Below are positions 42,092-52,600 of a stretch of 64,000 bases of DNA, piece after piece (positions within the stretch are counted from its first letter, which is position 1; each line of letters opens with the position of its first letter). Origin of the DNA: Haliclystus octoradiatus (lineage: Eukaryota; Cnidaria; Staurozoa; Stauromedusae; Haliclystidae); the NCBI GenBank assembly GCA_916610825.1, contig OU744449.1, positions 15,256,915 through 15,320,914 of the forward strand, written 5' to 3'. Position numbers and translations under genes: made by a program. The notes under the pieces are model-generated. The model was not told where the DNA came from and ran no database searches. It was given only the letters and a program-made list of their open reading frames with translations.

Positions 42092-42104
42092 TTTTCCCGC
42101 CAAA
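42092..42104. promoter_or_regulatory. E2F-type site upstream of CDK2
   Basis: TTTTCCCGCCAAA, a textbook E2F/DP site, lies 114-126 bp upstream of the CDK2 ATG. E2F controls G1/S genes, including CDK2, in animals. Function here is inferred from position and match. Confidence 0.75.
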
Positions 42105-42138
42105 TTTCTTTATGCATATGGCGCAATGAAGGGGAAAG

Positions 42139-42143
42139 ATTGG
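42139..42143 (-). promoter_or_regulatory. CCAAT box upstream of CDK2
   Basis: CCAAT on the minus strand (within CTCCAATCT), 35 bp farther upstream than the E2F-type site. CCAAT plus E2F is a frequent pair in cell-cycle promoters. Confidence 0.5.
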
Positions 42144-42163
42144 AGGGGCATGAGTAGACCAAA

Positions 42164-42475
42164 ATGAAGAGGACAGCTTTAGGGAACATTAATTTGGGAG
42201 GGATTGTTAATTGTGATTTTATTATCAACATACCAGTCTACAGATATACAGGTGTGTATACTAAGTATTACTTAATTTTATTATGTTGTTATTCGATATT
42301 TGTATGGCTTTGGGGTTTAGTTGAAGAGTATAAATTTGTTCAAGACAGCAATAGAGTCAATAGAATAGATAATGAAGAGGTCAATGAACCGTTCGAGAGT
42401 TCTTTTTATATTTCCATGCCAATTATAAAGGGTACATCCTCTATTTTAAACTACGTACGGATTGGTGTGTGTTAG
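42164..42475 (+). CDS. Hypothetical divergent ORF next to CDK2
   Basis: 103-codon frame starting AAAATGA, 60 bp from the E2F site and divergent from CDK2. It begins MKRTALGNIN and has a hydrophobic stretch (YYLILLCCYSIFVWLW) that could be a membrane helix. A possible splice donor (ACAG|GTGTGT, about 42250) would keep only the first about 30 codons. I recognise no family. It may be a chance frame. Confidence 0.2.
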   Translation: MKRTALGNINLGGIVNCDFIINIPVYRYTGVYTKYYLILLCCYSIFVWLWGLVEEYKFVQDSNRVNRIDNEEVNEPFESSFYISMPIIKGTSSILNYVRIGVC

Positions 42476-43671
42476 AGGAGCACATTAATGGTTGTGTACA
42501 GCAACAATAACAACAGCAACATCAGATTCATCATCATTTATTCAGAATCCGATGAGTTAGCTTACATCAAACTTTAAGCACAGGACTGATCTCAAAACTA
42601 AACAATAGATGATATACAGTAAAAAAAACATCAAATAATACAACACAATTATACAGTAATAATAATATCAATATAAAGTTTGAGGAACTTTTAAATTCTA
42701 TCTCGAGGAGACTTTTGAAACTTATCCGTCTGGAATCCACTTCATTGTAGACGGTAGATCACCCCCACACGTGCGCACCAGCATTTTGAAATGAATGGTG
42801 AATTGGTGATGGCTTGACTTGATTTAAATGTCATTGTGGGTGTAAGATCTGCTTCTGTTTTGTATTGTCGGTACTTCGTCTTTTAAAAATTTGAGATCCA
42901 ACTAAGTAGACTTTGCATGTCAGAGATGCGAGTGCGATAACTGCAACGGAGTACTATCCTCATTTCACTGTTCAGTAATCTCTGGCTGGAGCCTGGAGGC
43001 GATCAAGATTTTCAGCTTTGCAGCTCTCCTATGTGGGGGAATACAACAGTGCAGTATCAAAGTGAAGTGCGTCAAGACAATTGAGTTATAAATTAGTTTG
43101 GCGAATTTTGTGGAATAAATGTAGTAATGTAGACGGTGTCGCCCTACCGAATTAGGCACCCGTACCATTTTTCTATTTCTAGAGGAGTGGCTCTTTTCGC
43201 TGAGAGCAATGATTTTAAACGCTCTTTACTGATCTCTGCCATCTTAGCTAATCCTCGCCTTTGTGGAATAAAACGTCGATGTACTTTAGCAGTCCAAACC
43301 CCGAGTATGGGGACGTACACTAATTTAAAGGACGCTTTTTCTTTCAAAATGTGGTACTCATATAGTGTATAGATTGGCCGATCATGACAGTAAACTGCTT
43401 CCCAAAATCTCTAAAGCCATCGTTATAACGTAGTAGCAGCCAGGTTGCAGTCAATCTGTGTCCCCTCATGGCCGGCGCTACGTACCTTTTTGAAAGTCAT
43501 TTCAAAGTCAATAAAATGCAATCAAAATTATGAGATTTTGTTCCGATTTTGTAGACAAATTCTCCATAACATTTTCCAAAACTTTAATACCGACGGTCCT
43601 GAGTAATCCAAGTGACGCGAGCATAATCGTCAAATCTTTTACCCAGAAATGACCTTAATTCTCAACTGGTA
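42476..43671. other. Non-coding DNA with a repeat tail
   Basis: No supported gene. At about 42528-42552 there is a CATCATTTATTCAG...CCGAT motif that recurs near 62702 and may be the reversed tail of a dispersed repeat. Short frames on both strands at 43136-43372 overlap each other and show no domain. Confidence 0.5.
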
Positions 43672-44390
43672 TATAGATAGATAGATAGATAAAAATATAT
43701 TTCAATCATTGAAACAAAGCAAATTAGATTACAGGAAACTTTTAACAAAGATATATGTGTAGCTACAATGATTGAGGTCACCCCTTAAGCAGTGCAGCTT
43801 GTTTATTGGGGGACTCATTATTTACAGTTATCATTTATTCAATTAAATAAGGATAATAATAATAATAATTATAACATGATAAGATTAAAATAATTAAAGA
43901 AAAATAAAGATTTGAAGAAAGAAGTATACACGTTTGGATTAGGTGAGTTGTTGTTAAACTGGCTGAAGAAAAAGATTACGTTGTCATAGTTGAGTTTCAG
44001 GAATTGTTGATAAGTTGCAAACATAACAATCTGGAATTACACAAATAGTATTGTAACTATCAATAAAGTGTGTTTTTAAACGATGTCTGAAGTTTGCAGA
44101 GGAACCATCAATGTCTAAGAACTTTTTATTTCTATTCCAAAGAGATGGCATTCTATAATTAGGCAGGTTCTGAGAAAAGCTGGTTGCGACAAAGGGAATG
44201 TGGAAAACGTTATGCTTTCTTTTATCCTTTTTGATAAATGTATAATTAGAGTGTATTATTTCAGGGGTTTTGTTGAGAATTATTTTATGTAATAAAGTAA
44301 ACGTTTTTATTAAAAAGAGATCTTCTGATTTTAAAATATTGGTAGATTTTAGCAAACTGACAATTGTAGAAGCTGCATTATTAACAGGTC
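43672..44390 (-). mobile_element. LINE 3' fragment
   Basis: The minus frame 43984-44355 encodes the C-terminal end of a LINE reverse transcriptase ORF (FTLLHKIILNKTPEII, NYRMPSLWNRN, FRHRLKTHFIDSYN, C..C). The 3' UTR follows toward 43692 and ends in a (TATC)n tail, seen as (GATA)n at 43672-43691 on the plus strand. It is a 5'-truncated copy. The clade is uncertain. Confidence 0.65.
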
Positions 44391-45026
44391 TTTAAGACTT
44401 GATTGATTAATACGGGTCTCATTTGTATGTCCTGTTAGCCATCATTATAATGAAAATAAATTATAATAAATTATTCAAATTTATGAATGTATCGAAAATG
44501 ATTTGACAAAAGTGTGATTATAGATTTATCAGGACCACTTGAACAATAACCAAATTCATTAATTTGAATAAATTTATCGTCATATAGAGCCTTCCAGATC
44601 AGTAAAAACAGCTGATAACAAGATACTGAAAGTCCAGGATTAGCCTACAGAATTTTGCCCAGAGGAGTGCTTCACCTTCCACACTCCCGCTAGCAACCGC
44701 ATTGGGTTCTTCGGAATAGTCTACCCCATTATTGAAATATCTATATGGCATTTCAGATGCTAGCAGTGTAATAATACTCCATTTCGTGAATTGTTTTGAA
44801 CATCTTTTGATCACTCCGCTCGACAAACTCAGCCGGCAGACATCAATGCTGGAATGGAGAGACTGGTGAAACAAACACATTAATGTCTTATGATTACTTG
44901 TAAACTACTTAAAATCGTATGTTAACATTGAAGCTAGAGGCTTTCTTTGCCAAAGGACGATATTTTCAGTCAGCCTATATTCTAAAGAGATATGTTGCGT
45001 TCTAGTACAGGAGCACTTGGCCTTGT

Positions 45027-45125
45027 GCCAGCCGGGTCCGGCGCGAAGCGCCGGCCTCCGGTCGGGGTTTCGCGCTGCCATGACGACAGCGAGCGCTGTC
45101 CTCGCGCGAAGCCGCCACAAAAAAC
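45027..45125. other. GC-rich islet with a perfect hairpin
   Basis: About 100 bp of strongly GC/CpG-rich DNA in an AT-rich surrounding. It contains CCGGCGC-GAA-GCGCCGG (45038-45054), a perfect 7-bp stem with a GAA loop. All frames on both strands stay open here because of composition, which is not evidence for coding. Confidence 0.5.
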
Positions 45126-45956
45126 AGAAACACAACTACCACACACGGACGACAGTCTTTACAGGCCGAATTAATCTTGAAGTAGGTAGAGCTCCTACGA
45201 CATCTCGGCAATGGCGGTTCAGATCAATACGAAAGCAGCGGCAATCGGAAGAAAGAGCCAAATCATTACAGAAGTTTTTTTTCAGCGTTGTGAAGGCATC
45301 CGTTGATTTTTAATTAATTTTTCAAATTTCAGCCTCTTCGTTGAGTCATTACGCTGGGACGTCGTAGCCGAACGGACAGAGAACGCCAGCCTCATCAGTC
45401 GAGCCGCCCGCACAACGACAGTATTGTGATATCAGCCCGCAGTAGGCATGGTATGACCGCAAAGCATTGCTTCTTTTTATCAGTTTTTTATGAGTTTCTT
45501 ACGAAATGCCCTATCGGACTTTGCACTTCAAATTAATTTCAATATTTTATTTGATGCTCGAGTGGCTGCTACCGTCTTTCTTGACGTGTTTCTAGGGCAC
45601 AGTGTTCTGTAGTGAGCTGCACAGGCTCGGCAGTTTTGCAACTCTTACTTACATACTGGCCCGAATAGAGAGACCTTTCTTATGTCGCTCTGATTGGCAC
45701 AAGCTTTTGAACGGCCACAATTCTGTTGGCCATGGAGTATGGTGGATAGTGGATGGGCTCTGTTTGTAAATATGTGCATTACAGTAAGTATATTAAAGTT
45801 CGAATAAAAGTTATCAAGCTACTAACAATTATATAACTTATCATCTTGGTAAATAAATATAGGAGATATTTATAAGTAGAAATAATCATTTTTAGCTTAT
45901 GATTACATAGAATACTGCATTGCAATAAATATACATATTAAAGTTCCATTTAAAGT

Positions 45957-46001
45957 TGTATGTATGTATGTATGTATATATATATATACATATATATATA
46001 T
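45957..46001. repeat. GTAT/AT microsatellite
   Basis: (GTAT)n passing into (AT)n with ACATATATAT palindromes. Confidence 0.9.
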
Positions 46002-47111
46002 TTGTAGCACATGGCTAACATGCAAATGAAACAAAGGAGGATATTTTTAATTGTATCCTCACTTACATGTCTTCAAAATTCTAAACATAAACATTACTAT
46101 CATAGGTACAGAGAATTATCAATGGACAGTGCATACAAAGAGTTGAAATATATCATATGGTAAATAGAAAATACATAACTAAGCATTTTCATTTCTAAAA
46201 AGTTCGCCAAATGGAACCTCAGTAATGCCATGTACAATTTTATATAAGAGATAGATATACTAGTACATAGATGAGTGATATAAATAGGAATAATCATTTT
46301 CATCTTATGATACATATAAAACTGTATTGCAAGAATTGCAGTAATGAAATTACATTCGGATTTAATCTTACGAACGAACAACATCTGAACGTTGAACGGC
46401 ATTGAACAGCAATCATGGAATAAATGAAATTTAGAGGATGGAAGAATAATTAATACGGAGAATCATTTGCCGCTGATAATTAGTGATAAACTATTCTTGG
46501 TTTTGTAATGGCATAATTACTTCTTCTGTCTGATTACTGGTCCGAGGACACAAGTAAATCATATTTTGAAATAAATAATAATGTAAATTTGTTACTACTC
46601 TCTCTTCTACTACCTTGCCTGAACTACGATTTTAGGTGTGCTTATCGCAAATATAGACATTCGCACAGTGAAGTTAATGTTTTAAGTCAGGCCTACCTTT
46701 ACAAAGACTTTTTCAGATAAGCAATCATTATTTGGTGTTTGATAAATCTCAAGGGGTCATGATTTGTCAATTGATTCATGCCCATGTGCTGATGTATTAA
46801 TGCTTTCAAAATGAATAAAATAAGTTTTGAAAATGAAAATTTTCAATTTTTCCACTTATCATTGAAAAATTATACAGTACATGCGTATTTTGTTGATAAT
46901 CGATATAAATTGGGTAAAAGCACTGTGACTGTAAAGGGAGACTGCCGGAGACGGTGTCCGTCTCGGTCGATTGTTGACCCAATTTTATCATTTTGGCTAA
47001 ATGGGAAGGATGGTTCAGGTGTGTAGATGGTGGTGTAGCATCGTTGACGATGACAAATGCTGCGTTTTAAAAGTTCCTGGATGTTTTCGTCGTTGCTCAC
47101 TTAAAAGTATA

Positions 47112-47188
47112 CGTCGTTTCAAATTGGTGTCGTGGTGGTTAATGATAATAAAAATATCATCACCGCGACACGCAAAGACGAAACGACG
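47112..47188. repeat. Imperfect 77-bp inverted repeat
   Basis: The arms CGTCGTTTC...GTGTCGTGGTGG and CACCGCGACAC...GAAACGACG pair around an AT-rich loop with one internal bubble. It could be a small foldback or a transcribed hairpin. Confidence 0.55.
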
Positions 47189-48562
47189 ACATCATCCATT
47201 CAGCGTCAACTTCTATATCAAATAACTATTGTTACATGGTCTACTGGATTTAAAATGAATGAATTACCATAAGGCCAGGCGTTTGACGTGGTCTTGAAAT
47301 AGCAGGAAAAGCTACAGGCGTGCGGGCATGCTGCATGCAAATCCCACATTTTCACTCGCTTCGCTCGCCTTTGTCAAAAACATGATCCATGGCACAAATG
47401 CTGTCCCAAAACCTTTTCAAATTATAGCTACTTGTAGCCAATCTACTGTTTTTCCTTCCCGCTGCTATTTGAAGTCATTTGAAAATAAAATAAAATGCTA
47501 ATTATGCTATATATGTCCAGATTTTGGCAGCAAATTCTCCTTTTTCTCCTTTTGCGATGGCCTTGCGAAAAACGTCTTCAATATTCAACACGATCATAAA
47601 TCTTTGCCTGGAAATTGTTGAAATACAGCTCCAAGAATTACTGTTTGGATATTAATTTCCAATTTTTCAAAATGCTGATAAACATCACTGGATTAAATCG
47701 ACCTTAATTAACACAAAACCAAGAAACTAGGATTACGTTGATGCTGTAGATCCCTCTTTAAGCTCACGCAAGCTTGCTACAAAATTGCTGTAGATTTTCA
47801 GAATTTAAACGCTGCTGTTGAATAAATTAATATATGAAATTCATTTAACTTTGCTTTTCTCCGCACATCTTATCTAAAGAAAGTCTCATCAAGCAATAAG
47901 ATCTACTGTACAGGCGTGTCGGCACCACGCGGAAAAGAAATACTTCCACAGTCTACTATAGTAGTATAGAATATGCTCTAGTCCGAAGACAGAAGATGAT
48001 GATGGCCAAATGAGATCAATATCTAGAATGGATTTTGCATAATGTAGCATGCGAAAAGATGTTGATATTTATCAGTCAGATCGTAATAATACTCAGCTGT
48101 TTAAAAAAAATTAGTCCCATATTTAATTTTCAAATGCTATATCAAACGCGGAATTAAACCGTTATCAGCGAGTTGAAAATGTAAGTCAGATGATAGAATG
48201 AACAGATTAAAGCAACAGATAAAAAAAATAAAGCATGAATGTATTATTTTTCTGCATGTTTATCTATATATGTATATAAATTAATTATAATTTGATTTGA
48301 TCGTTATAAGTTATTGTTTTTAAAGGCATGACGTCGTGCTTGAAGCTAAATAGAGAATATGTCTCTATTGAATGAAGCTTTTGAAACTGCATAAATAATA
48401 TTCATTTTTTACATCTTAGATTAATTTAAATATATAATCATCGTTATTTATACTCTGTCCGTATCTAAGCTCGTCGTTATCCACGTGAGTTTTATCCTCC
48501 GTTGCTGGAATCGCTTTATGTTTGTAACGGGTATTCCTGGCTATATATATTTCGAATTCACC

Positions 48563-49619
48563 TCATTCTACCTTTTTCTTCGATTCTTTATCAATTGATC
48601 GTAAATCTTCCTCTTTCGATTCTTCCTGCCATGATTCATCTGCCTCTAGTTGATTTCTTACTGATGCTATACTATCGTGCGGAATGGGTTCGGCACCAAC
48701 TTCGTCAACGTTAGTGCTATCTACAGGCTCAGGGATTGATGGCAATGGCATCGGTTCAGTTGTGATTGTTCTGGAAATAGTAGATACGTCGTCTTCTCGA
48801 GAGTCCTCTCGTATATCAGATGGAATATTGTCAACAGCAACAAACACCCTATGACTGCCAATAGTAGGTGATTCACGTGGTGTCGATTTAGCTGAGTCGT
48901 TAGGAGAATTAGTGGACAGCGAACCACTTTTGTTTCTCTTGTGTTCTCCGGGTGATGGTGTCCTGCTCTGCTGAAGACGACGGAGTAGTTGCCTACCAAT
49001 TTCAGTAAAATCCATTCTAGTTATCGATCTCCTTTGGCCATCATCAGATTCTGTCTTCGGAGTGGAGCCTCTTCTACTGTTAGTCGAAGCACTACTTTTC
49101 CGCGTTGTACCGACACGCCTTAAACTAGCAAAGAAAGACTGTTTAGTGCTCGTTATACTTTTTTTAGAGCTTTTATTAGAAGTTGTTCTTGTCATTTGGT
49201 CTGATCTTGCTCTGTAGCCTCTTATACTTCTATTTTGCGATGATGAATAAGAGGTAGTGCCACGTGAGTCTCTATTGAAGAATATTAACCACTCTTTCCT
49301 TGCGTCTCTATTCAACAGGCAATAGAAGAAAAATATGCCAAATCCTTGTAAAGAATTGATGATTGCAAATGCATACTGAAAAGGCAATCGTAAATCTCCA
49401 ATTGCAAACATTCCTAAGACCCAAGTGAGACCTAGTAATATAGTACAGGATGCAAATATCCTTGCTTGAGCTAAGCCATTCATCCGTTTGTCTTTGCTGA
49501 CAGAAGAACTTTTAGTTAAAGCATGCCAAACGAGAATCAGTATGATAAAATTGCCAATGATGATCAAACATATAGGAGCCAACCACGAAACATAGAAAGA
49601 AATACCAGTTACAACGCAG
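48563..49619 (-). CDS. Adhesion GPCR exon 13: TM5-TM7 and cytoplasmic tail
   Basis: Starts with the ECL2 Cys (CVVTGISF), TM5 (WLAPICLIIIGNFIILI), TM6 (ASCTILLGLTWVLGMFAI), TM7 (IINSLQGFGIFFFYCLL), then a tail with Arg/Ser-rich and later acidic segments, ending KKKVE with TGA at 48563-48565. The acceptor is ATTGTTTTAG at 49620. The tail has many possible phosphosites and no PDZ-binding end. Confidence 0.93.
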
Positions 49620-52600
49620 CTAAAACAATAAATCAAAATGTAATTACTACCACGATCTCCTACATCTCCAAGGGAGATCTTATCATCCAAATATAAAGAC
49701 AACCTTCGCATTTGCGTTTGCGTTTGCTTTTAGAACACCTTCATGCAAACTCGACCTGTACTTGGCAAATTCAATTATCAATTGTCATTTCTAAAAATTA
49801 CAATATTCAATACAATAAGTTTTTGGGTTTGAGGGTCCCCTCACCCTTACTCGAAATAACATATTATCTGCATATATATTATGAGAGCTACCATAGGATA
49901 GGATGGGATATCTCAACAGAACGATCATTCAAGTCTGGTGTTCCACAAGGAAGCGTCCTAGGACACCTGTTTTTCAACTGGTATATATACCGGGACTGGA
50001 AACGATCTAGAATCAATCAGTAACTAACTTTGAGCCAATCCCATACCGGGACTGGAAACGATCTAGAATCAATCAGTAACTAACTTTGAGCCAATCCCAT
50101 ACCGGGACTGGAAACGATCTAGAATCAATCAGTAACTAACTTTGAGCCAATCCCATACCGGGACTGGAAACGATCTAGAATCAATCAGTAACTAACTTTG
50201 AGCCAATCCCAAGCAACAATTGTGCAGCGTAACTAGTCCCAATCCTTTTTGTCGAGATGTCAAAAAGGGCCTGGGTCTAGTTCCAGTTCGCATTTGTTCA
50301 TAATTTTGTGTTTGATATTGGCTCTACGCCAGATACTGATTGATTTTAGATGATTTCCAGTCCCGTTCTATACCAGTTGAAAAAGGTCATGCTATGCGAG
50401 CTTACATAAATTGGTTTAATCACGATGAATCGTTGTAATATATCTCTTTACTCACAATTGAGTTACACCATAGTCTTGTTGATATCTGCTACTGACATTA
50501 ACACCAACGATGATAAGAGGCAGTCCTACATATAAACGAGAGCATATATAATTATATATATCTAATGTAATTTTGACCTATACTCTAATTGTCCTTCGTT
50601 TCAATGATTGAACACTACATTTCTATCTATTTCAGTATTTCTATCTACACATTATTATATCAATCAAACGCTACTGCATGTCCACATCAATCACAACATT
50701 AAGTGAAAGCTTATGATATAATGAATCATTTCATTCAAGCAACTCACTAACCAATTTATTATAGTCATATCATATCAATAGAAATATACTATAGAAATAG
50801 AAATTTGTCTTGAAATGCGATATATGCATTCCAATTTCATGCCACATCCTATACCGCACGCGACCAATGGCACATGAGCCTGTTGTCCACAGTCGAATTA
50901 AAGTATGATATATGAATAATGATATCTAATGAATAATTTCTTATGAATAATAATATATAATGAATATTAATATATAGAGTACGTCTATATATATGCACGT
51001 ACATATAATAGAGCTAATATGGCAGGATTTCTCTTTGTTAGATGTTTTTTATAAAAATTATTAACCTGTAACAGACATTTGGAATGTTTTTTTTTCATAC
51101 AGAAGAGCTACACCCACTACGTCATCTTGTGATATTCCACATCTATGCTACATGTACATATATACTGGTGCAGCTATCTAGACCAGTTTTATATATACGT
51201 ACCCCATGAGACAACGGAAGCCTTTGACATGAATCTATTGACATGATTGCCCATGATTTTAACAAAACAGAAGTATAGATTGATGCCTTCAATCATCATC
51301 CAACAGAATGATGATAGGATGCAATAGTGTAACACAGCTGCATTGATTTTGCAGAGCACCGGTCCATGCTTGTCATTGATCCCGATCAAAAAGACAACTA
51401 ACGTAACGGCCATAGTGCCACATAGGCAAAGCAAGATCTTTGGAGGTCGTGACTTCATCAATGTGCGACGCATCTTACTACCGATTAAACAAAATAATTG
51501 ATGTTGAATGATACGATTATAAGCATGAGCAATCAGCCAACAACATGATGAACATTATAATTTTTAAAAATTACCGAAATCCGAGGTATGTTACCAACGT
51601 CATTAAGAGGCTAGCCAATGATAATCCACACCCGATGTAGGTGATAATATTTAGAGCCAGTGCTATTTGAGGGAGCGTTTCATCCTGTAGAATGTCCATG
51701 AGCACAGTAAATGATGTCATATGGTTACACTCACAGATCAACAAACCATTGCGCATGCCCCTGTAAGTACAGCCCCTTTGTGACCAATTGCCACGCGAAT
51801 CTATGAAAAGAAGCGATTTATCAAACACGTTTAATAGCCTCGTTATCAACAGCTTCAAAGCAATCTTAAGTTGGCCAGTGATTTGCGATGATTTGCTGCT
51901 ATTACGATACAAAACTGAGTGATATCAAAATATGATGTCATTTTTTGCACTCTTATACAAGTATGTACACTGAATTATTGAAACCTCTCCAAGAATAAAA
52001 TAATCTATTTTCAATTGACAATGTACGCAATTACAACCTATTAATTATTCAACGTACGTGACAACGTATCACGTATAATTGAATAAATGTTGACGACCAT
52101 GAAAATAAACCCTGGTAAGGAAATGTAGGATATTAGGCATACTTACTGTCAAGCATGACATCCCAGAAAACACAGCGGGAACTGTTTGCTACATAATTTT
52201 CATTGATTGGTTTCAGAGCAATTTGTAGTGGTGGATCCAGTCCCTCAAGCTGTGTGCCAGGGAAATATATCTTGACAACGTCAGTATTGACTACTTGTGA
52301 TATTTGGTTTTTATTTCTGACTCTGTTCTGGAATAGTTTTGCTGCTTTGAATACGACGAAAACCGGTCGAGGGATTGGCTCTCTACTCGAGTTATTTCTT
52401 TTACGAATAATGCTTGCAGCAGTTTTGAATATTGTCATAGGGATGGAGAAACTTCCGGTGATGTTGCTTGTTGTGAAATTGAACATAATTTGTGTTGATC
52501 CATTTTTATAAACCGTTACTGGATCACCATCAATGATATCCATGTCTAGAGACGAGAAATAGTCAGGAGGCTCCGTTGGTTGCACAACAAGAAGGTTTTC

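Larger units (their letters stand above)
44391..48562. other. Intergenic DNA between CDK2 and the adhesion GPCR
   Basis: About 4.2 kb with no gene I can support. It includes a GC-rich islet (45027-45125), an AT/GTAT microsatellite (45957-46001) and a hairpin-like inverted repeat (47112-47188). Short frames elsewhere look random. The left side should include the 3' UTR of the minus-strand adhesion GPCR just below 48563, but no clear poly(A) signal was found close to the stop. Confidence 0.6.

Noticed and set aside
43136-43372. Overlapping open frames on both strands, one with a good start context (minus, ATG at 43242, MAEISKERLKSLL)
   Set aside because: No known domain, very short, both strands open. 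A real first exon with donor near 43169 is possible but unsupported.
44599-44880. 93-codon minus frame containing SEEPNAVASGSVEGEALL
   Set aside because: No family recognised and no splice context. Possibly repeat debris.
45002-45313. Several overlapping open frames on both strands in the GC-rich islet
   Set aside because: They stay open because GC-rich composition lacks stop codons. Products are Arg/Ala/Pro-rich and match no family.
49980-50215. CRISPR-like array (repeats with regular spacing)
   Set aside because: The 56-bp units are directly adjacent with no unique spacers, in a eukaryotic intron. It is a tandem repeat.
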